From: Kushneria sinocarnis
GTDB taxonomy: Bacteria; Pseudomonadota; Gammaproteobacteria; Pseudomonadales; Halomonadaceae
Assembly (NCBI RefSeq): GCF_003633775.1
Contig: NZ_RBIN01000008.1
Span: 119,188 to 183,187 of the forward strand
Direction: 5' to 3'
DNA: 64,000 bases
Under the pieces are notes generated by a model. It worked only from the letters and a program-made list of their open reading frames with translations, had not been told where the DNA came from and did no database searches. The position numbers were made by a program, and so were the translations under genes. Below, piece after piece: positions 8,077 through 19,323 of this stretch. The stretch's first letter is position 1; each line of letters begins with the position of its first letter.

Positions 8077-9976
8077 GAGGTATACGATCCCCGCCCTGGC
8101 TCTGGTGGCGTTCTCCCGGACCGAACGGCCGGCTGGCGCGGGTCACAAGCGCCAGCGGATTGTCGATCTCGTAATCCATGTCGGGCAGCATGCGGCCCGC
8201 GGCGCCCTCGGCATCGTGCAGGAACTTCGAGCGGTTGAGCCCCAGCCGCAGGATGCGCGGCCGGAACAGGCTGAACTGCGCAAACCGCTCGGCCATGTCG
8301 GAATGACGCGCCATGTAGGTTTCCAGCACCTCGGCACAGAGCTGATAGAAGCGCCGCTCCGAGATCCCGACCGCCGGAGCCAGCGGCGCCACAAAGCGCA
8401 GCAGGGTGACGAAGTGCCCGGTCTGCAGATCATGGATCAGCTTGTCGGCCGGCAGCCGCACGGTCACCTCGAGCAGTTCGCGCGGCAGGTCGGCGGCTTC
8501 GGGGAAATCCTCGTCGATCAGACGCAGGTCTCCCTGGAAATCCTTCAGTGCCAGCCGGTGCGGCAGGCCGTCGCGCAGGATCAGGGTCAGGTTCTGGCCA
8601 TGGGCGATGATGGTCATGCCGTAGCGGCACAGCAGGTGGTACATGGGGATCAGCGTCGCCTCGAACAGCCGCGACAGCCAGAGTTCCGGATCGCAGTCGG
8701 CAGCATCGATATAGGCCGCCAGCCAGGGCCTGCCATCGGCATCGCTCTGCATCAGCTCCGCCATCAGCAGCGCCTGCTCATTGCTGCCGACGCGGGGCAT
8801 CAGCCCTTCCCGCCAGATCACCCCGCACAGCTCACGGTAGCGATAGGGGGCGCCGGGCAGCCGGGCATACTGATCGTGCTCGAGTACCGCCGAGGCCGGC
8901 TCGGCCAGAATCTCCAGCCCGGCACGCACGAACTCGTCATCGTCGCCGGCGCGCGCCCTGAGCCAGTGCGATACGGCCGGCCCGGCCAGCATGTAGCGGC
9001 CCGGAATGCCGCGATAGCTCGAGGTATTCATGATCGACAGCGGCAGCTTGACGTCATACGTCCCGGCGCGGTCGCGCTCGCTGACGTTGGTCAGGGTCCG
9101 CAGCGACTGCTGGGCGATGAACTCGTCCCCGAAACTGCCCAGGTGAATCATTTCACCGCGCCCGATGTCGCCGGCATGCAGCATGGCCAGCATCTGCTGC
9201 CACTGCCAGGGGTGGACCGGCATCAGCGCGAACTGCTCGATCCGGTAGCCGGTTTCGGCCACCCGGCGGGCCAGCGTCGCACGCAGCTCGGCCAGCGCAT
9301 CCTCGTCGAGCACCGAAGCCAGCAGTCGGTCGCTGTCCACCGCTTCGCCGCCGGACTGCAGACGCGCGCGCAGAATTGCGACCCAGTCCAGCCGGATACG
9401 CTCGCCGTACTCGGGCGCGTAGGCGCGCAGCGCCTGCAGCCCCCAGCCGCGCCGACCCTTGTTGAACAGGAACTTGGGATGACCATCCAGCAGCGCCTGG
9501 CGCTCCGCCTCGGGCAGGCCGATGGCGCGATCGGCCGGCAGCTGCCGGTGCGCCTCGATCAGCTCGCAGTCGGCGCGCAGGGTATTGAACAGATCCTCCA
9601 GCGACTCCGCCAGCCGGGCATCATCCATGCCCAGTCCCGGACCGAGCGCCAGCAGCAGATCGGCCGCCTCCATGCGCGCATCCTCGGGAGGGGTGAGCGA
9701 GTCGATATCGATCAGCAGCTGCCCCCACAGGTTGAGCTGGGCGAGAAAGGTCCAGCGACCGCGCGGGTCGGCATCCAGCGCGAAGTCGTACTGCTGCTCG
9801 CTGCCCATGGCGCCCAGATCGTCGAACACGCAGGGCGTGGAGAGCTCGACGATCGCCAGCACCTGCTCATAGGCCAGCTCGCTGATCATCTTGGCGATCA
9901 GCGCGCGATTGGCCGCCTCCCAGTGACGACGGAGCGCGACATCCGCCACGGCGCGTTCGGAAAGCTCATCCATCAC
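8069..9976 (-). CDS. iucC: IucA/IucC-family synthetase, IucC position (aerobactin synthase)
   Basis: An NRPS-independent siderophore synthetase of 635 residues. IucC joins the second N6-acetyl-N6-hydroxylysine to the citryl intermediate, using ATP. Family landmarks are GHPKFLFNKGRRGW for substrate binding, PVHPWQWQQML, KLPLSIMNTSSYRGIP (adenylation site), HGQNLTLIL and LKDFQGDLRLIDEDF. It overlaps iucB upstream by four bases (ATGA) and iucD downstream by eight, so translation is coupled throughout. The IucC rather than IucA role is assigned from position after iucB and from the overall iucABCD order. Confidence 0.92.
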   Translation of the reverse strand: MMDELSERAVADVALRRHWEAANRALIAKMISELAYEQVLAIVELSTPCVFDDLGAMGSEQQYDFALDADPRGRWTFLAQLNLWGQLLIDIDSLTPPEDARMEAADLLLALGPGLGMDDARLAESLEDLFNTLRADCELIEAHRQLPADRAIGLPEAERQALLDGHPKFLFNKGRRGWGLQALRAYAPEYGERIRLDWVAILRARLQSGGEAVDSDRLLASVLDEDALAELRATLARRVAETGYRIEQFALMPVHPWQWQQMLAMLHAGDIGRGEMIHLGSFGDEFIAQQSLRTLTNVSERDRAGTYDVKLPLSIMNTSSYRGIPGRYMLAGPAVSHWLRARAGDDDEFVRAGLEILAEPASAVLEHDQYARLPGAPYRYRELCGVIWREGLMPRVGSNEQALLMAELMQSDADGRPWLAAYIDAADCDPELWLSRLFEATLIPMYHLLCRYGMTIIAHGQNLTLILRDGLPHRLALKDFQGDLRLIDEDFPEAADLPRELLEVTVRLPADKLIHDLQTGHFVTLLRFVAPLAPAVGISERRFYQLCAEVLETYMARHSDMAERFAQFSLFRPRILRLGLNRSKFLHDAEGAAGRMLPDMDYEIDNPLALVTRASRPFGPGERHQSQGGDRIPHE

Positions 9977-10869
9977 ATCACCTCACTGAAGAACCGTGGG
10001 CGCCAGCCCATGACCAGCGCCGCACGCTTGTCGGGCAGATCGAATTCGCGCTGCCGGAACAGGCCCAGCCGCTCCAGATGTCGAAACAGCCGCTCGTTGG
10101 AGGCCGCGGGCTCCAGCACCAGCCGGCCGGTCCGCGGTTCGGCCAGATAGGCGTAGTGCTGCAGCCCGCTCAGCCAGGCAGTGACGAAGTCGGCACCGCG
10201 AAAGTGCTCTTCGCCCACCAGCACGTGCAGGCCGCGATCGAAGCCCTGCCAGACATACCAGGGCGCGATGACGTCCTCCGCCGCCCAGTAGAGTTCGAAA
10301 TAGCCGAACGGCTCACCATCGAACTCGCCGATTAGCCCCAGCCGATGCGGCTGCGCCAGGCGATGGGTGAACCACTCGGCCAGCTCCTCGCGCGGACGCG
10401 CCTGCTCCCAGAATCGCGCCACCCGCGGGTTGTTCATCCAGCCCACCAGGCGCTCGAGATCGCATTCGAGTTCGACGGTGCGCAGGGTAAAACGGCGCCC
10501 GAGCTGCAGATTGAAGCGTTCGTAGACTCGCCCCTCCGGGTTGAGCGGGCGCTCGGCGCGGCCCAGCTCGCTATCGAAGCGGGTTTCGGGACGATCATGA
10601 TGCAGCCAGTGCCAGGGGTACTGGTAGAAGCCCTCCCGCGGGATGCGCGGCGCCCCGAAGAGCTCACACAGCATCTGCCAGTGTGGTCGATCACGCCAGG
10701 CGTCTTCCAGCACCAGCGTGGTCAGCTGCGGATTGAGCGCAAAGGCCGCATCGAGCGCCTCCACCGGATCCAGCGATTCGATCAGGGGCAGGCGCGCTGC
10801 GCCATCACCCAGCGCAGCCGGCTCGATGCCCTTGAGCGGATTGTCCATGGCAGCCCGGGTCACGGTCAT
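9973..10869 (-). CDS. iucB: N6-hydroxylysine O-acetyltransferase (aerobactin synthesis)
   Basis: IucB acetylates N6-hydroxylysine with acetyl-CoA to make the hydroxamate. The 298-residue protein has a GNAT domain in its C-terminal two thirds: RTVELECDLERLVGWMNNPR, then ARFWEQ, GLIGEFDGEPFGYFELYWA, and LHVLVGEEHFRGADFVTAWL with the acetyl-CoA loop. The N-terminal part with YPWHWLHHDRPE is typical of siderophore-type acetyltransferases. It sits between two IucA/IucC synthetases and overlaps both by four bases, the E. coli aerobactin arrangement. Confidence 0.92.
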   Translation of the reverse strand: MTVTRAAMDNPLKGIEPAALGDGAARLPLIESLDPVEALDAAFALNPQLTTLVLEDAWRDRPHWQMLCELFGAPRIPREGFYQYPWHWLHHDRPETRFDSELGRAERPLNPEGRVYERFNLQLGRRFTLRTVELECDLERLVGWMNNPRVARFWEQARPREELAEWFTHRLAQPHRLGLIGEFDGEPFGYFELYWAAEDVIAPWYVWQGFDRGLHVLVGEEHFRGADFVTAWLSGLQHYAYLAEPRTGRLVLEPAASNERLFRHLERLGLFRQREFDLPDKRAALVMGWRPRFFSEVM

Positions 10870-12575
10870 GCAGCGGTCTCCAGCAGCGGATTGGGAATAT
10901 CGATATAGATCCGGGCGGGATCATCGAGCGTGGACTCGTTGATGCCGGCCAGATAACAGAAGAAGTTGCCTTTCACCTCGAGGGTCGGCGAATGCAGCAG
11001 ATGCTCGAGCAGCGCATGGTCCCCCTCGAGGGTGGCCGAGAGGTGCTCCAGATGATGGCGCAGGCTCGCCAGCAGACGATGCTCATCGATCAGGCCATCC
11101 TCGGCCAGCGCTCCGGTCACCGCCATGGTCGAGTTGATCAGCACATAATAGGGGAAGTAGCGCCGCAGCATCGCTGTACTGATGCGATGATCGTGACTCA
11201 CTTCGGCGCCGGGACGGCGCTCGAAAAAGCGCGCCGTGACCCCGCTGCCCTGGCAATCGCGGTAATCGGTGGCCACCGGCAGCCCGTCGTCCAGGCGCAG
11301 CACGATGTTCTGCTGATGCGCCAGCAGCACGATCCCCTCCTCGACCACCAGCCGCAGCAGTGGCGTCAGCACCCGCTCGCAGAATGCCCTGAACCAGTCG
11401 AGCGCGGCGCCATCAGGCGCCATCCCGGTCACCCGGGCGTAGTGCTGTACCCGGGCGGCCAGCAGGGTCGTACCCTCGCCATCCAGCCGCTGGGTCAGGG
11501 TGGCCAGTACCGAGCGCTCGGCCGCCGGGTCGATGATGCCGTTTTCACGCAGCAGCATCAGGCTCGCCTCGTCGACCCTACCCTGCTCATCGTACCAGCC
11601 GAGCCAGGCGGGCTCCTGCATCAGCTCAAAGTGCGCCGTCAGCGTCTCCGGCAGCGCCCGCCACCAGCGGTCCAGCCGCAGGCCACGCGCTACCTCGCCT
11701 TCATGCAGCTCCCGCACCGAATTGGTCAGGCGCGCCGACAGCGATCCCTTGAGCTGCCACTGCGCTCCGGGAACGTACAGCGAACGGTGCGAGGAGGTCG
11801 GCGCCCAGCGTTGCCCGCTCTCCCCCAGCCGGATCAGCCGACCCGCAGCCACCCGGGCGCGGATGGCATCGCGCTGCATCATCTGCTCGGCCTGCCAGGG
11901 GTGCATCGGCAGCGCCACAAAACCGGCCGGCACCTCGGCCGCCAGCGAGGCCGGCAGCAGCGTCGCCATCAGTGCCGCCGCAGTGTCGTCGCGGCTGGAA
12001 TCGCTCACCGCCAGCTCCGGCGCCACGGCCCACCAGACCAGATGAAAGGTGGCACGGTACTCGGGGCAGTACGCCTGTGCCTGACGAGTGGTGAAGGGCG
12101 CCCGCGACTTGGGCGCGGGATGAAAATCGTGCCCCGTCAGCAGACCCTGTTCGGCCTGCAGGAAATTCAGCGGGCCCTGCCCCAGTTCGGCCAGATCATC
12201 GCGCCGGGCCAGTGAGTCGGCAATGTTGTGGTGACTCTCCTGCACCCGCTCGATGAAGCTCCGGCGCAGCGTCTCATCGACCTCTTCGAACAGCGGCGAT
12301 TCGCTCATCAGCCGCCTGATCGCCCCGGTGAAGGAGATCTCCCGGAGTGCGCCATCCGCGGCGGCCACCTGCAGTGGCAGGGCCAGCCGGCAGCGGCCGT
12401 TGCGACTGCGATGGCGCAGCGTCACGCACAGCTGCTCCCCTGCCGTCAGCGGCAGTCGCACGACACCACCCGAGCCGGTGGTGGCCGGCAGGAACTGCCA
12501 GTCGGCGGTTTCACGCAGCAGCGCATTGAAAAAGCTCGTGGCCGCGAGCAGATCGGGGTCCGGCGCCAGCGCCAT
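10866..12575 (-). CDS. iucA: IucA/IucC-family synthetase, IucA position
   Basis: A 569-residue NRPS-independent siderophore synthetase. IucA condenses the first N6-acetyl-N6-hydroxylysine with citrate using ATP. Recognisable segments are LTGHDFHPAPKSRAPFT, ALPMHPWQAEQMMQ, TSSHRSLYVPGAQWQLKGSL followed by RLTNSVREL, LLAHQQNIVLRLDDGLPVAT and YRDCQGSGV. It differs enough from the second synthetase in the cluster to be a separate functional class rather than a recent duplicate. The ATG at 12575 follows AAGGAGATTCTGCAAC. The exporter gene ends 36 bases upstream, so the five genes probably form one transcript. Confidence 0.92.
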   Translation of the reverse strand: MALAPDPDLLAATSFFNALLRETADWQFLPATTGSGGVVRLPLTAGEQLCVTLRHRSRNGRCRLALPLQVAAADGALREISFTGAIRRLMSESPLFEEVDETLRRSFIERVQESHHNIADSLARRDDLAELGQGPLNFLQAEQGLLTGHDFHPAPKSRAPFTTRQAQAYCPEYRATFHLVWWAVAPELAVSDSSRDDTAAALMATLLPASLAAEVPAGFVALPMHPWQAEQMMQRDAIRARVAAGRLIRLGESGQRWAPTSSHRSLYVPGAQWQLKGSLSARLTNSVRELHEGEVARGLRLDRWWRALPETLTAHFELMQEPAWLGWYDEQGRVDEASLMLLRENGIIDPAAERSVLATLTQRLDGEGTTLLAARVQHYARVTGMAPDGAALDWFRAFCERVLTPLLRLVVEEGIVLLAHQQNIVLRLDDGLPVATDYRDCQGSGVTARFFERRPGAEVSHDHRISTAMLRRYFPYYVLINSTMAVTGALAEDGLIDEHRLLASLRHHLEHLSATLEGDHALLEHLLHSPTLEVKGNFFCYLAGINESTLDDPARIYIDIPNPLLETAA

Positions 12576-12611
12576 GTTGCAGAATCTCCTTGTCAGTTTC
12601 GAGACAGGGCG

Positions 12612-13817
12612 TCACTCACCGGCCCGGCGCGCATCGCGTGCGATCGGCCAACCGAGAAGAGCGCCACAGCCACAGGCCGCCAGTGCCAGCGGCAGCAGGC
12701 TCGTGGCCGGCGCCAGCGCCACGATGGCCGTCGCCATGCCATATCCCAGGGTATGCATCATGCCCATGAGCCCGGAACCCGCGCCCTGCCCCTGCAGCTG
12801 GCCGGCCCGGCTATTGTAGCCCGGCACGGCCAGCGCGATGCCGATACTGGTCGCGATCGTGCCCAGCGCCAGCCAGAGTGCGGTATGCGCCAGGGTCAGC
12901 AGCAGTGTGCCGAGCAGGGCGGCCAGAATGCCACCGGCCACCAGCCCCGGCCACGGCAGCCGTCGTCGGCGTACGGCCAGCAGCTGCACCAGCAGACTGC
13001 CCAGGGCGCCCAGCGAGAGCATGATCCCCATCAGATGGCTGGCACGATCAGGGGTGATCGCCAGCCGATGCTGCAGCGCATCCGGCAATCCCAGCTGCAT
13101 CAGGGAGAGTGCCATCGATACGGCCAGCGCCAGACCGATATAGGGCCACAGCTTCCGGTTGAGCCGACGCCCGCGCCACGTGGCCGGGGCAGAGGAAGCA
13201 TGCAGGTCACGCCCGGGATCGGCCACCCCGGCCACCAGTAGCATCGCCAGCACACCGGCCATGACCATGATGACGAACGGGGCATAGAACGACAGTCCCA
13301 GACTGGCACCGGCGACCAGCGGGCCCATCAGCCGGCCGGTCGACAGGCCGGCACTGATGGCCGCCAGCGCCCGGGAGCGCTGGTTTTCCGGCTCCAGCGC
13401 CACGGCCCAGCGCTGACAGCCGGGCACCATGCCCGCCACGGTCAGGCCGTAGATCACCCGGGCCATGGCCACCACCGAGATCAGTGTCAGCCCCTGCAGC
13501 AGGCCGGCCATCGAGGCTGCCAGGGCAGAAGCCACCAGCGTGAAACTGACGATATAGCCGACCAGCGCCTGCAGCACGACCGGTCGGCTGCCGTGCCGAT
13601 CACTGAAACGGCCCCAGAAGGGGCTGCCGACCACGAACAGCATCGAGCCCAGCAGCAGCAGTCCCGCCCACTCTTCCAGCGCCAGCCCGGAGTGGGCGAC
13701 CAGCATCGGCAGGGCCACCAGAAAGCCGTTCTGTCCCAGCCCCAGCAGCGCTGCCGCAGCGCTGATACGCCAGACGGCCAGTCGCTGACCGGACGATCGG
13801 GGTACATCCGGCATCAT
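12612..13817 (-). CDS. MFS transporter, probable siderophore exporter
   Basis: A 401-residue major facilitator with about twelve hydrophobic segments and the MFS loop motif as GRFSDRHGSRPVVL after the second helix. It opens the operon ahead of iucA. On ColV-type aerobactin plasmids an MFS gene (shiF) takes the same position, so export of the siderophore is the likely role, inferred from family and place. Two ATG codons are adjacent (13817 and 13814) and the ribosome site is weak, so the start could be either. Confidence 0.85.
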   Translation of the reverse strand: MMPDVPRSSGQRLAVWRISAAAALLGLGQNGFLVALPMLVAHSGLALEEWAGLLLLGSMLFVVGSPFWGRFSDRHGSRPVVLQALVGYIVSFTLVASALAASMAGLLQGLTLISVVAMARVIYGLTVAGMVPGCQRWAVALEPENQRSRALAAISAGLSTGRLMGPLVAGASLGLSFYAPFVIMVMAGVLAMLLVAGVADPGRDLHASSAPATWRGRRLNRKLWPYIGLALAVSMALSLMQLGLPDALQHRLAITPDRASHLMGIMLSLGALGSLLVQLLAVRRRRLPWPGLVAGGILAALLGTLLLTLAHTALWLALGTIATSIGIALAVPGYNSRAGQLQGQGAGSGLMGMMHTLGYGMATAIVALAPATSLLPLALAACGCGALLGWPIARDARRAGE

Positions 13818-13978
13818 GGCGCCACAGGAATTTGCAAAGGGTAAAGCATGACTCGCGTCTACCGGTTGACCCGACTGTCACGGTATAAAGCCGACAGCCG
13901 GGCGTCGTTCATGGAGCAAGCGTAGCCCCCGCGACCGAAAGCACCAACGGAACACTTCGGTCGATGACTGAATGATTC

Positions 13979-13993
13979 TGATAATACTTCTCA
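13979..13993. promoter_or_regulatory. Putative Fur box before the siderophore operon
   Basis: TGATAATACTTCTCA matches the 7-1-7 Fur motif TGATAATNATTATCA at 12 of 14 scored positions. The flanks (GAATGATTC before, TTAAC after) extend the similarity and suggest overlapping Fur dimers. It lies 162 bases before the MFS-iucABCD operon and 157 before the HIT gene on the other strand; the siderophore operon is the obvious client. The rest of the 332-base gap (13818-14149) shows AT-rich sequence around the site and nothing else I can name. Confidence 0.7.
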
Positions 13994-14149
13994 TTAACAA
14001 CCAAGTAAATCATTTCCTCCTTTCCCGGGTATCATCCGGTACCCGCTACTCACCGGAAAACGGCCAGCGCCGGCCGGCCATGGGCGCCCTGGACGGCGAG
14101 CGGGCGACGCGGCAGGCTGACCCTCACCGATCGAAGGGATTGAAACGCA

Positions 14150-14578
14150 ATGCACCAGGAACACATGGATTTCGAACTGCATCCACAGCTGGCCACCGAC
14201 AGCCTGCTGATTCGCGAACTCGCACTATCCCAGTGGCGCCTGATGAACGACGCCCGCTTCATCTGGACACTGCTGATTCCCCGGCGTCCGGAGATCCGGG
14301 AGAGCTTTCAGCTGCCTTCGCCGGAACGTGATCAGCTCTGGCGGGAGGTCGATGCCGTGGGCGCGGCGCTGCACGGGGCCTTCCCTGCCGACAAGGTCAA
14401 CATCGGCGCGCTGGGCAACAGGGTGGCGCAGCTGCATGTGCATGTGCTGCTGCGCCACCGGGAGGATGCCGCCTGGCCCGGCCCGGTCTGGGGCCACGGC
14501 CAGCCGGAGCCCCTGAGCGAGGCCCGGCGCGATGAGCGGCTGGCCGCCCTTGAGAAGCTGTCACTGGACGACATCTGA
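14150..14578 (+). CDS. HIT-domain protein
   Basis: A 142-residue histidine-triad protein. The HIT core reads VAQLHVHVLLRHREDAAWPGPVWG: two histidines of the HxHxH pattern are present, while the first position is Gln, as in a gammaproteobacterial subgroup that shares the AWPGPVWG-like tail. HIT proteins hydrolyse or transfer nucleotide phosphates; the substrate here is unknown. A second ATG at 14165, closer to an AGGA, is an alternative start. Its end overlaps the convergent lipoprotein gene by 18 bases. Confidence 0.8.
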   Translation: MHQEHMDFELHPQLATDSLLIRELALSQWRLMNDARFIWTLLIPRRPEIRESFQLPSPERDQLWREVDAVGAALHGAFPADKVNIGALGNRVAQLHVHVLLRHREDAAWPGPVWGHGQPEPLSEARRDERLAALEKLSLDDI

Positions 14579-14983
14579 GCCGGGATGGCCGAAAACGCCC
14601 TCGCCCAGCCGCTCGTGAATGGCCGTCATGAGATTGTCCAGCTCGGGCGGTGCCAGTGCCTGACTGCCACTATGGGCGGTTACCGAAAGAAGGGTACCGC
14701 CGACCTGCGCGCTGACCCGGGCGTTCAGCGTCAGAGGCGGCCGCCGGGGATACTCCGCGGTCAGGCGCCCCAATGCGCGATCCCCGTGGAGAATGACGAA
14801 ACCCTGCTCGATCAGGGTCGCCTGGGTGGCCTTCAGTACCTGTTGTGGAGCAGCCCGGAAAGACGCTATCCGGGGTTCGGACGGCAGCGTGGCGGTCGCA
14901 CAGCCATACAGCAGCCAGCCGACCATCAGCAGCAGCCCGCCATGGCGGAGCAGTCGCCCGAGCGCTGTCAATGCACGCTTCAT
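14561..14983 (-). CDS. Small predicted lipoprotein
   Basis: A 140-residue protein with a basic, hydrophobic N-terminus (residues 1-27) followed by LLYGCATA, a plausible lipobox with the cysteine at about 28. The mature part has no family I recognise. The start overlaps the stop of the next lipoprotein gene by four bases (ATGA), so the two are probably co-translated. Envelope location is inferred. Confidence 0.7.
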   Translation of the reverse strand: MKRALTALGRLLRHGGLLLMVGWLLYGCATATLPSEPRIASFRAAPQQVLKATQATLIEQGFVILHGDRALGRLTAEYPRRPPLTLNARVSAQVGGTLLSVTAHSGSQALAPPELDNLMTAIHERLGEGVFGHPGSDVVQ

Positions 14984-15576
14984 GTCGCGGGCTCCACGGT
15001 ATGGTGGGCGGTCTGCAGCTGCTCGTCGATCGACTGATGCAGGCGCTGACAGAAGTCCTCCGGCAGCTCGAGGTCGCGATAGCGCACATAACCGTCGGGC
15101 ATGACCACCGACACCTCCCGGGTGACGGCCAGCGCCGGATCGGCAGCCGTGCCGGCAGTCTCGTCGACCGGGGCCACCGAGACCCGCTCCAGCCTGACAG
15201 GGTCCCCTTCGAATACGCCCCAGGGGCTGTGATAGCCGCCAAAGCCGGCGCCGAACCCGAAACCGTGCCGATAGCGCCCGCCCCAGCCGGTCACATAGGG
15301 CTCATCGACCGCCCCCAGCCCCGGCATCGAGGTGCGCCGCTCGGCTGTCACCAGCCCCAGGTCGGCATCGGTATTGCGCACCTGATAGCCCATCGACTCC
15401 AGCGCACCGGCCGCGGCCGATACCTGCTGCAGCCGGGAGCCCGGATGCGGCTGCCGACAGCTGGCGGGCAGCACCTGGCTGCCCGCGAAAGCCAGCGGGT
15501 CTTGAGTGCGATAGGCGGCACAGCCGCTCATCCCGGCCAGCACCCCGAGCAGCAGAAGGATCCATGCGTCACGCAT
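14980..15576 (-). CDS. Predicted lipoprotein with glycine-rich segment
   Basis: A 198-residue protein with signal sequence MRDAWILLLLGVLAGMSGCAAY; LAGMSGC is a good lipobox, cysteine at 19. The middle holds a glycine/aromatic run (GWGGRYRHGFGFGAGFGGYH) like those of some outer-membrane-attached lipoproteins. The segment ESMGYQVRNTDADLGLVTAE resembles a repeat seen in small lipoproteins of unknown role. First gene of a two-gene operon with the 140-residue lipoprotein. No function can be assigned. Confidence 0.75.
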   Translation of the reverse strand: MRDAWILLLLGVLAGMSGCAAYRTQDPLAFAGSQVLPASCRQPHPGSRLQQVSAAAGALESMGYQVRNTDADLGLVTAERRTSMPGLGAVDEPYVTGWGGRYRHGFGFGAGFGGYHSPWGVFEGDPVRLERVSVAPVDETAGTAADPALAVTREVSVVMPDGYVRYRDLELPEDFCQRLHQSIDEQLQTAHHTVEPAT

Positions 15577-15872
15577 CGCGTTTCTCCCGGCAGATGGCCC
15601 CGGCGCTCCGACGATTTGTCACCGGTGGCTTCAGCATGGCAGCTCGATCGCCCGCTGCCCATACACCCTTCGCCATCCGGGGTCGCGGGGACCCGGAAAG
15701 GGGCACGGGAAGCGCCCCGGTGGACGCTTTTGTATAAACGCCTGCCATGAGCCCGGGCTACTCAAACGTTGACACGTCATCTATGGTGGAGATGTCAATT
15801 CGCACGTCGTGTATACTGCGTTTCAATAAGATATAATTATCGTCTATAACCCTTAAACAGGATGTCTTCCTT
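15577..15872. other. Intergenic promoter region of the BCCT gene
   Basis: A 296-base gap between divergent genes. The part nearest the transporter (15760-15860) is much more AT-rich than its surroundings and holds TTGACA at 15769, TATACT at 15812 and TATAAT at 15832. None pair at the ideal 17-base spacing, so I do not name a promoter, but transcription of the BCCT gene very likely starts here. A GGGGC/GCCCC hairpin lies near 15700. Confidence 0.4.
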
Positions 15873-17885
<2,013 letters not shown>

Positions 17886-17910
17886 TTTCAGGCGGCATCA
17901 CTTTCTCCAG

Positions 17911-17936
17911 CCCGCGGCCCTGCCGCGGGTTTTTTT
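17911..17936 (+). terminator. Intrinsic terminator after the BCCT gene
   Basis: Eight-base stem CCCGCGGC / GCCGCGGG with a three-base loop, followed directly by seven T. It ends the BCCT transcript and separates it from the glycerate kinase gene. Confidence 0.9.
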
Positions 17937-18006
17937 ATGCCCGTATCCGGCCCTCTCCGGTTGCGGCAGGAGGCAGGAGCGGGTGTTATCCTGGAGGAAG
18001 CATTCG

Positions 18007-19164
18007 ATGATCAAAGCGAGCGAGCCCATGCACATTCTGATTGCCCCCGACAGTTTCAAGGATGCCCTCTCTGCCCGCGAGGCGGCCGAAGCGATACGCC
18101 GGGGACTTGCGCGTGCCCTGCCGGATGCCGAGCTGACCGCCTGTCCGCTGGGCGATGGCGGCGAAGGCACGCTCGAGGCCGTGCTGGCCGCTACCCGGGC
18201 CGAACGGCGCGAATGCCGGGTACACGATGCCCTGGGCCGTCCGCGTCAGGCCGGCTGGGGGTGGATCGGAGAAAGTCGCACTGCCATCGTCGAGCTGGCC
18301 GAGGCGAGTGGTCTGCAGCATCTCGCCCGCGAGGAACGTGATGCCACCCGGGCCTCGACCTTCGGCGTCGGCGAACTGATCCTGGAAGCCCTGGATGAGG
18401 GCGCCGAACATCTGGTCCTGACGCTGGGCGGCAGCGCGACCAACGATGGCGGGACCGGCATGATGACGGCCCTGGGCATGCGCTTTCTGGATGCCGATGA
18501 TCAGCCGCTGCCGCCGGGAGGCGGCGCACTGGACCGGCTGCACCGGATCGACGATACGCAGCTCGACCCGCGGCTGGCCGGGCTGACCATGGAAGCGGCG
18601 GTCGACGTCGACAATCCGCTGTGCGGCGCGCGCGGGGCGAGCGCCATCTTCGGCCCGCAGAAGGGCGCCGACGCCGGGACCATTCATCATCTCGATCACG
18701 GCCTGGCCCGGCTTGCCGACTGCATGGCGGAGCGGCTCGAGCGCGATCCGCGCAACGACCCCGGCGCGGGCGCGGCCGGGGGCATGGGCTATGCCGCACT
18801 GGCCTTTTGCGGCGCCCGGCTCAGACCCGGCATCGAACTGGTAATGGAAACGGTCGGCTTCGATTCACTGCTGCAGCTGGCGGATCTGGTGATCACCGGT
18901 GAAGGCCAGCTCGACGGCCAGAGTCTGGCCGGCAAGACCCCGATCGGGGTTTCCCGGCGGGCTTGCCGCGACGGCATCCCGACGGTGGCGCTGGTCGGTC
19001 GACTCGGAGAAGGCTGGCAGGCCGTACATGAAGAGGGCATGACCGCCGCCTTCGCGCTGGCCGATGGGCCGCTGTCACTGGATGACGCCCTCTCCCGCTG
19101 CACCGAGCTGCTGACCGATCGCGCCGAATCGGTCGCACGCCTGTTCACCGCCCGTCCGGCCTGA
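18007..19164 (+). CDS. Glycerate kinase (GlxK/GarK family)
   Basis: A 385-residue ATP-dependent glycerate kinase, expected to form 2-phosphoglycerate. Landmarks are HILIAPDSFKDALSAREAAE at the N-terminus, CPLGDGGEGTLEA, LTLGGSATNDGGTGMMTALG, GAGAAGGMGYA and LVITGEGQLDGQS, in family order. I start at 18007 because GGAGGAAG lies nine bases upstream; the family's usual start corresponds to the in-frame ATG at 18028, which lacks a good ribosome site. It stands alone between the BCCT gene and the betaine operon, both on the same strand. A link with solute metabolism is possible but not shown. Confidence 0.92.
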   Translation: MIKASEPMHILIAPDSFKDALSAREAAEAIRRGLARALPDAELTACPLGDGGEGTLEAVLAATRAERRECRVHDALGRPRQAGWGWIGESRTAIVELAEASGLQHLAREERDATRASTFGVGELILEALDEGAEHLVLTLGGSATNDGGTGMMTALGMRFLDADDQPLPPGGGALDRLHRIDDTQLDPRLAGLTMEAAVDVDNPLCGARGASAIFGPQKGADAGTIHHLDHGLARLADCMAERLERDPRNDPGAGAAGGMGYAALAFCGARLRPGIELVMETVGFDSLLQLADLVITGEGQLDGQSLAGKTPIGVSRRACRDGIPTVALVGRLGEGWQAVHEEGMTAAFALADGPLSLDDALSRCTELLTDRAESVARLFTARPA

Positions 19165-19185
19165 ATCCGGCGCACGCAGCACCTG

Positions 19186-19271
19186 CACCGGGTCAGCAGG
19201 TTCAGACCTGCCACCCGGTGATCCTGCCACTGAAGGCCGGCGCAAGACGCTCCTTCACGCAGGCCTTTTTT
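19186..19271 (+). terminator. Hairpins and terminator after the glycerate kinase gene
   Basis: A long hairpin at 19186-19220 pairs CACCGGGT with ACCCGGTG, with an inner GCAGGT/ACCTGC stem. It is followed by AAGGCC at 19233 and GGCCTT at 19262 running into a T tract. TGAAGG/CCTTCA at 19231 and 19252 can form an alternative stem. Termination here is likely. Confidence 0.65.
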
Positions 19272-19323
19272 ATATTGAACCCCTGATCAGAAACCGGACA
19301 ACACATTGCCAATCGTCCGGCCA

